From NCBI RefSeq assembly GCF_013410355.1, contig NZ_JACCFI010000001.1, positions 2,542,001 through 2,606,000 of the forward strand: a DNA stretch of 64,000 bases. The letters run 5' to 3'. Under the pieces are notes generated by a model. It searched no databases. It worked only from the letters and a program-made list of their open reading frames with translations, and had not been told where the DNA came from. The position numbers and the translations under genes are program-made. Below, in pieces: positions 59,859 through 64,000 of this stretch. Source of the DNA: Agromyces hippuratus. GTDB lineage: Bacteria; Actinomycetota; Actinomycetes; Actinomycetales; Microbacteriaceae. The first letter of the stretch is position 1. The number at the start of each line of letters is the position of its first letter.

Positions 59859-60989
59859 CTACTGCGGGTCCCCTTCTTGTGAGCCCGGTACAAGCTCACC
59901 CAGAATCGTGAGGAGGATGTCCACAGATTCCGCTTCGCCGATCGAGATGCGGATGCCGTCGGGGGCGAAGGCGCGCGTCACGATTCCGGCGTCGAAGAGA
60001 CGCTCGGCCACCGCGGTCGTCGCCTCGCCCGCGGGCAGCCAGACGAAGTTGCTGCGCGCGGGCGGCACCGGCCATCCCTGCGCGACGAGCGCTGCATGCA
60101 CGCGATCGCGCCGATCGGCGATCGCGCCGACCCGCTCGAGCAGTTCGGCCTCGGCGGCCGGCTCGAGCGAGGCGATGGCAGCGGATGCCGCGGCAGCCGT
60201 GACCCCGAGGGGGATCGCCGTGGCGCGAGCGGCGTCGAGCAGTTCGACGGGGCCGATGGCGTAGCCCACACGGAGGCCGGCGAGGCCGTATGCCTTCGAG
60301 AAGGTGCGGAGCAGCACGAGGTTCGGGTAGCGGCCGATGAGGGTCGCGCCGTCGACGGCGTCGTCGTCGCTACCGCCGCCGCGCACGAACTCGGCGTACG
60401 CCTCGTCGAGCAGCACGAGCCGGTCGGCGGGCACCTTCGCCATGAAGGCCTCGAACTCGGCGGCGGTCACGACGACGCCCGTGGGGTTGTTCGGCGAGCA
60501 CACGATGACGACGCGCGTGCGATCGGTGATCGCGGCGGCCATCGCGTCGAGGTCGTGGCCGTGGTCGGCGCGGTTCGGCACCATCACGCTCGTGGCACCC
60601 GCCACCGTGACGAGACCAGGGTAGGCCTCGAACGAGCGCCAGGAGTAGACGACCTCGTCTCCGGGGGCGGCGGCCGCGAGGATGAACTGGGCGAGGAGCG
60701 CGACCGACCCTGCGCCGACCAGCACCTCGTCGGCCGTCACGCCGAACCGCACGGCGAGCCGCTCGCGAAGGGCGAGCGCCGTGGCATCCGGATACCGGTT
60801 GATGTCGTGGGCGGCGGCTGCGACGACCTCGACGACCGAGGGCAGCGGCCCGAACGGGTTCTCGTTGCTCGACAGCTTGAAGCCGTCGGCGGGCGCGGGG
60901 CGCCCCTGTCGGTACGGCGGAAGGGCGGCGATCTCGGGGCGCAGGCGTACGCGCGCCCCCGTGGGCTCCGGTGCGGTCACGATTTCCAC
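59859..60989 (-). CDS. HisC-like/aromatic aminotransferase (class I/II PLP)
   Basis: 376 residues. PLP lysine in TFSKAYGLAGLRVGYAI; SSNENPFGPLP and RYPDATALALRERLA are the histidinol-phosphate aminotransferase blocks, and VCSPNNPTG and LLDEAYAEF the PLP-binding loops. Catalyses transamination of histidinol phosphate or an aromatic amino acid; the proximity to a 2-oxoacid dehydrogenase operon suggests the latter, but that is a guess. Start is GTG at 60989 without a clear RBS; a GTG three codons on (VTAPE) is an alternative. Confidence 0.85.
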   Translation of the reverse strand: MEIVTAPEPTGARVRLRPEIAALPPYRQGRPAPADGFKLSSNENPFGPLPSVVEVVAAAAHDINRYPDATALALRERLAVRFGVTADEVLVGAGSVALLAQFILAAAAPGDEVVYSWRSFEAYPGLVTVAGATSVMVPNRADHGHDLDAMAAAITDRTRVVIVCSPNNPTGVVVTAAEFEAFMAKVPADRLVLLDEAYAEFVRGGGSDDDAVDGATLIGRYPNLVLLRTFSKAYGLAGLRVGYAIGPVELLDAARATAIPLGVTAAAASAAIASLEPAAEAELLERVGAIADRRDRVHAALVAQGWPVPPARSNFVWLPAGEATTAVAERLFDAGIVTRAFAPDGIRISIGEAESVDILLTILGELVPGSQEGDPQ

Positions 60990-61033
60990 CGTACTCCTTC
61001 GCTCCCGGCTGGCCCGTCTGACAGAGTGGACGC

Positions 61034-61420
61034 ATGCGGTTCATCGTCAAGGTCATCGTCATCGCGCTCGCTCTCTGGCTCACGACCCTCATCGTGTCCG
61101 GCGTGAGCGTCGTGCCATATGAGGACACCCAGCTCGCGACGGTGCTCACCTACCTGCTCGTCGCGCTCATCTTCGGCCTCGTGAACGCCATCATCGGCAA
61201 CTTCATCAGGATCGTCGCGTTCCCGCTCTACGTGCTGACCCTCGGCCTCATCTCGTTCATCGTCAACGGCCTGCTGCTGCTGCTCGTCGACTGGATCAGC
61301 GACCTCATGGGCTTCGGCCTCGTGGTCGAGAGCTTCTGGTGGGGCGTGCTCGGCGCACTGGTGCTCGGACTCATCAGCTGGCTCATCGGCCTGGTGCTGC
61401 GTCCGGTGTCGAAGGGCTGA
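61034..61420 (+). CDS. Phage holin family (four-helix, PF04020-type) membrane protein
   Basis: 128 residues with four helices: FIVKVIVIALALWLTTLIVSG, LTYLLVALIFGLVNAIIG, FPLYVLTLGLISFIVNGLLLLLVDW and a final GVLGALVLGLISWLIGLVL. The pattern and spacing are those of the bacterial four-helix family PF04020, called phage holin superfamily IV but chromosomal and not phage-linked here. ATG 45 bp from the divergent aminotransferase. Its 3' end overlaps the convergent hydrolase gene by 38 bp. Function in bacteria unknown. Confidence 0.85.
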   Translation: MRFIVKVIVIALALWLTTLIVSGVSVVPYEDTQLATVLTYLLVALIFGLVNAIIGNFIRIVAFPLYVLTLGLISFIVNGLLLLLVDWISDLMGFGLVVESFWWGVLGALVLGLISWLIGLVLRPVSKG

Positions 61421-62912
61421 GCTCCCGGGTCGCGATCCATCGGCTCATCTCGCCCGGCCCGCCGCCGGTGAACTCGCCGATCTGCTGGCGGAACGCCACG
61501 AGGCGCTCCTCGTCCGAGGCGTCGATGAGCGCCGCCGTCTCCCGATAGCGGAACAGCGCGTGGGCCGGCACCGCGGCGTCGTAGTCGGCGCCCGCCTCGA
61601 GCACGCTCCGTGAGACGGTGAGGCGGTCGGGCGACGGCCGCCCCCATCCACCGGTCGCGGGAACGAGGTCCTCCTCGTGCTCGATCGAGAGCAGGGGAGT
61701 GCCCTCGGGGAGCTCGGCGGAGGCGACCGGGCCTCCGACGCTCACGACCGCGACGACGTTCAGTTCGCGGTCTGCTGCGAGGCCCGCGGCAGCGGCACCG
61801 CCGCCCGAGTACCCGATCGGCACGATCGGGTCGCCCGGCTTCGCCCCGGCCTCGGTGAGCGCCAGACGGGTCGCACGGTCGACCGCCGCCGAGTCCGCAC
61901 CGGTGAGGCGCAGCGCATCGATGGCCGAGTCGTCGGCGATGCCGTGCACGTTGCTCGTCATGTCGTTCGTCTCGGCGCCGGCCGTCGTGGTGAAGTCGAC
62001 CGTGCCGCCGATGTAGACGACCCACCGCGGGTCGGCCTCCTCGCCGTAGCGCTCCACCCGGATCTGCGCGTCGGCGGCGGAGGTCGGGATGCGGTCGACG
62101 AGGTCGGCGATGCCGGAGGGGGCGGAGACCGGGGCGTCGAGCGGCTGACCGTCGGCGCGGGCCGTCGGGCCGCCGGTACGCTGATCTGCCCGCCCGTCTC
62201 GGCGTTCTCGCTTCACCCCCACCGGCCCGTCGACGAGCACCCGGCTGCCGAACGCGGCACCGAACAGCCCTGCCCCACCGAGGAGCAGCGATGCGGCTTC
62301 GGGCGCCCGGATCTCGGCGCCCGCGCCGAGAGCGAGTCCATGCGGCACGTGGAGCCCGCCGGCGACGAGTTCGTCGGCCGAGTCCGCTGCGGTGCGGACT
62401 GCACGTACGAACGCCGGGTCGGAGAGCATGCCCTTCTGTGCGGCGAGCCACGTCTCGAGCGGTGCGTGGACGCCGAGTGCCCTCGCGCCGGCGATCGAGC
62501 CGGCCAGCACACCACCGGCGATCACGGTCGAGGGGAGCGTCGCCACGCCGCCCAGGAACCATGCCAGCGAGCTGCCGGCGACTCGCCAGAGCGCCTCGAC
62601 GACTCCTTCGGTCACGCCGTAGCGCTCGGCGCTCTCGATCAACGCATGGCGCAGCCGCCCGGCGGACTCCGTGGCCTCGTGCAGTCGCGCCCGGGCGTTC
62701 GCGATGCCCCACGTCGGTGAGGAGAGGTCGTAGGAACCGGCCGACGGTTCCGCGAGGTCGAGTTGGAGGAGGCCGCTGCTGATGACCCGGGCGCGTTCGC
62801 GCCACTCCGCCACCACCGATTCGGTGGCGCCGAGACGGGAGGCGTCGGCGAACAGCTCGTCGGTCGCGACGGAGGTCGATCCGCCGCCGCTGAGCGTCAG
62901 CGAGTCGTCCAC
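61383..62912 (-). CDS. Lipase-like alpha/beta hydrolase with helical N-terminal domain
   Basis: 509 residues, not a known named family. Residues 1-110 are helical (VAEWRERARVISSGLLQLDL, ATESAGRLRHALIESAERYG) and resemble ESX-type WXG/LXG helices, though no clear WXG is present; 110-190 contain two or three possible hydrophobic helices. From about 265 there is a class 3 lipase-like domain: nucleophile in IGYSGGG (Ser369), acid in HEEDLVP (Asp415), and histidine in VPAHALF (His451), all in the usual order. GTG start overlaps the preceding gene by 16 bp. Pairing with the WXG-like protein suggests a secreted or self-contained module; no T7 secretion genes are in the window. Confidence 0.55.
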   Translation of the reverse strand: MDDSLTLSGGGSTSVATDELFADASRLGATESVVAEWRERARVISSGLLQLDLAEPSAGSYDLSSPTWGIANARARLHEATESAGRLRHALIESAERYGVTEGVVEALWRVAGSSLAWFLGGVATLPSTVIAGGVLAGSIAGARALGVHAPLETWLAAQKGMLSDPAFVRAVRTAADSADELVAGGLHVPHGLALGAGAEIRAPEAASLLLGGAGLFGAAFGSRVLVDGPVGVKRERRDGRADQRTGGPTARADGQPLDAPVSAPSGIADLVDRIPTSAADAQIRVERYGEEADPRWVVYIGGTVDFTTTAGAETNDMTSNVHGIADDSAIDALRLTGADSAAVDRATRLALTEAGAKPGDPIVPIGYSGGGAAAAGLAADRELNVVAVVSVGGPVASAELPEGTPLLSIEHEEDLVPATGGWGRPSPDRLTVSRSVLEAGADYDAAVPAHALFRYRETAALIDASDEERLVAFRQQIGEFTGGGPGEMSRWIATRELSPSTPDAAPGR

Positions 62913-63262
62913 GATGCATCGCTTCGCGTGATCTGCACGTGCTGGGCGCCCAACGCGGCGCGTTGCAGGTCGAGTTGGTGCTCCATGCGCCGGATGCGGT
63001 CGACGAGCGCGCTCTCGGCGTCGACGAGCCCGTCACGGGCCGCGAGCACCCGGGCGCGGAGATCGTCGAGACCTCGGACGTACCCTTCGGCCGCGGACGA
63101 TCGCCAGGCGCCGGTGGACGGCGGCACCAGCCGGTGCACGGACTCGTTCACCTCGGCGAGCAGCGACCGGAGCATGAGGAGGTATGCGCCGGCGTCGTCG
63201 ATGCGCTCCCGACTGACAGCGGTGCCCTTCAGGGGGAGCGCGTACGGATCGGAATCGAGCAT
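62897..63262 (-). CDS. WXG-like small helical protein
   Basis: 121 residues. A single helical hairpin with W53-R-S-S at the turn (TGAWRSSAAEGYVRG), followed by coiled-coil-like LDDLRARVLAARDGLVDAES and VDRIRRMEHQLDLQRAAL. Length, tryptophan in the turn and lack of signal peptide fit the WXG100/ESX partner class. The glycine of the WXG motif is replaced by serine and the C-terminal YxxxD/E export signal is not evident. It overlaps the hydrolase start by 16 bp, so both are made together. ATG at 63262 lacks a strong RBS. Confidence 0.5.
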   Translation of the reverse strand: MLDSDPYALPLKGTAVSRERIDDAGAYLLMLRSLLAEVNESVHRLVPPSTGAWRSSAAEGYVRGLDDLRARVLAARDGLVDAESALVDRIRRMEHQLDLQRAALGAQHVQITRSDASWTTR

Positions 63263-63360
63263 GCGACGAGTGTCATCGAACCCCGCACCCGATCCGGTCG
63301 GCGGCGGCCAGGCGGTGGGCCCGGCGCCGGAGCCGTGCCTGTGCAGGACGAGTGCCCGAC

Positions 63361-64000
63361 TCAGTCGACGAGCACCGCGTCGAGCGCGTGCACGCCGACC
63401 CGACCGAGGCGACCTCCGGTGCCGATCGTGTCGACGATCGCGCTGCCGAGCACGAGCGCCCATCCACGGGCACGGTCCCACATCGCGGCATCCGTCGCCC
63501 GAAGCCGGTCGACCTCGGCGCGGAAGACCGCCCGTGCCGGGGCATCGAACGTGAGCCACGCCGTGGCGAGATCGCAGGCCGGGTCGCCGGCGCACACGTC
63601 GCCGAAGTCGACGACCGCGGCTAGGTCACCGGATGCCGCGAGCACGAGGTTCGCCGGGTGCAGGTCGCCGTGCAGCCACGACGGCGGGCCCGACCATTCC
63701 GCCGCGGCCAGTCCACGGTTCCAGATGGCGCGGAGCGCCTCGATTTCTTCGGGTTCCGCTGCGAGTCCGCGCTCGAACCTTCCCTGCACGACCTCGTCGC
63801 GCCCGGCGAGCGGCACCCCGCGATAGGGGTTGACCGGGGCGTCTGCAGGCGCAAGGACGCCGAGTTCCGCGACGAACGCCGCCAGTGACGTCGCAGCGGC
63901 GGCACGCGCCGAGGGCGCGACCTCGGCAGCACTCACGCCGTCGAACCACGGCAGGATGCTCCACGGGAAGTCGAACCCGAGCTCGGGGGCCGGGCGACCG
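63361..64000 (-). CDS. Aminoglycoside phosphotransferase (APH) family protein, C-terminal part (cut by edge)
   Basis: The last 212 residues or so of an APH-family kinase running off the right edge. Catalytic loop HGDLHPANLVL and metal-binding loop VVDFGDVCAGDPACDLA are intact; PWSILPWFDGVSAAEVAPS near the cut is the inter-lobe hinge usual in these enzymes. Members phosphorylate aminoglycosides, choline, homoserine or other small alcohols, so resistance cannot be assumed. 98 bp from the WXG-like gene on the same strand; the N-terminal lobe and start are outside the window. Confidence 0.88.
   Translation of the reverse strand, partial: GRPAPELGFDFPWSILPWFDGVSAAEVAPSARAAAATSLAAFVAELGVLAPADAPVNPYRGVPLAGRDEVVQGRFERGLAAEPEEIEALRAIWNRGLAAAEWSGPPSWLHGDLHPANLVLAASGDLAAVVDFGDVCAGDPACDLATAWLTFDAPARAVFRAEVDRLRATDAAMWDRARGWALVLGSAIVDTIGTGGRLGRVGVHALDAVLVD

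Noticed and set aside
61034..61420. Prophage holin
   Set aside because: The PF04020-type family is chromosomal and widespread; no lysin, terminase, portal or integrase gene is nearby.

Overview
The window is a high-GC actinobacterial chromosome segment, most likely from the family Microbacteriaceae and closest in feel to Agromyces or a near relative. Reasons: roughly 70% G+C with strongly GC-biased third codon positions, the dnaK-grpE-dnaJ order with HspR-type HAIR operators, an M. tuberculosis-like Dcd, a zinc-free S14/L33/L28 ribosomal protein operon, and a REP-like inverted repeat (GGTTTCGACAGGCTCAACC) of a kind I associate with this family. The genus is an inference. There is no sign of a plasmid, prophage, IS element or CRISPR array; this is ordinary, densely packed core and accessory chromosome.

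Layout. 1-2990: dnaK-grpE-dnaJ (leftward, dnaJ cut by the edge) with two HAIR sites. 3112-9414: a metalloprotease-like lipoprotein, an M1 aminopeptidase, a DUF3995 membrane protein, a DHA2-type MFS exporter and a small membrane protein. 9488-13497: a TOPRIM protein, a 19-codon micro-ORF in front of a RIO-type kinase, a lipoprotein with a promoter that predicts leaderless mRNA, and a UMF1-type transporter. 13501-15783: a TetR gene and a divergent pair of MarR-fold proteins that both carry histidine-rich tracts. 15889-21704: a polyamine-type ABC importer (order A-D-B-C), divergent from a GntR regulator and a Cache-like protein. 21766-25101: two TetR/target pairs with visible operators (alpha/beta hydrolase; DUF4267) and dcd. 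25181: tRNA-Gly(CCC). 25308-29154: lacI-ROK-mannose isomerase sugar operon with two matching palindromic operators.

29616-44156: SRAP DNA-protein crosslink protein, SHOCT, DUF2306 and DUF2252 proteins, a second DHA2 exporter, a class II glutamine amidotransferase, a lipoprotein of beta-lactamase fold with its catalytic residues replaced, a Pif1-type helicase, a fused CopD/CtaG copper and oxidase-assembly protein, HU, and rpmB-rpmG-rpsN. 44381-50939: gadB-gadC acid-resistance pair and a glycine betaine ProV-ProW-ProX importer. 51290-55461: a complete zinc importer operon (binding protein, ATPase, two permeases) ending in its zur-like repressor and preceded by a Zur box. 55581-60989: GNAT acetyltransferase and a 2-oxoacid dehydrogenase operon (E1 alpha, E1 beta, E2) beside a HisC-like aminotransferase. 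61034-64000: a four-helix holin-family protein, a WXG-like protein paired with a lipase-like hydrolase, and the C-terminal part of an APH-family phosphotransferase.

How they fit together: many genes serve stress and homeostasis (heat shock, acid, osmotic, polyamine, zinc, copper). I found no clear undescribed defence or mobile system. The most unusual items are the histidine-rich MarR pair, the WXG-like/hydrolase pair, the catalytically dead beta-lactamase-fold lipoprotein, the conserved-looking micro-ORF before the RIO kinase, and the hairpin-rich stretch between zur and proV.
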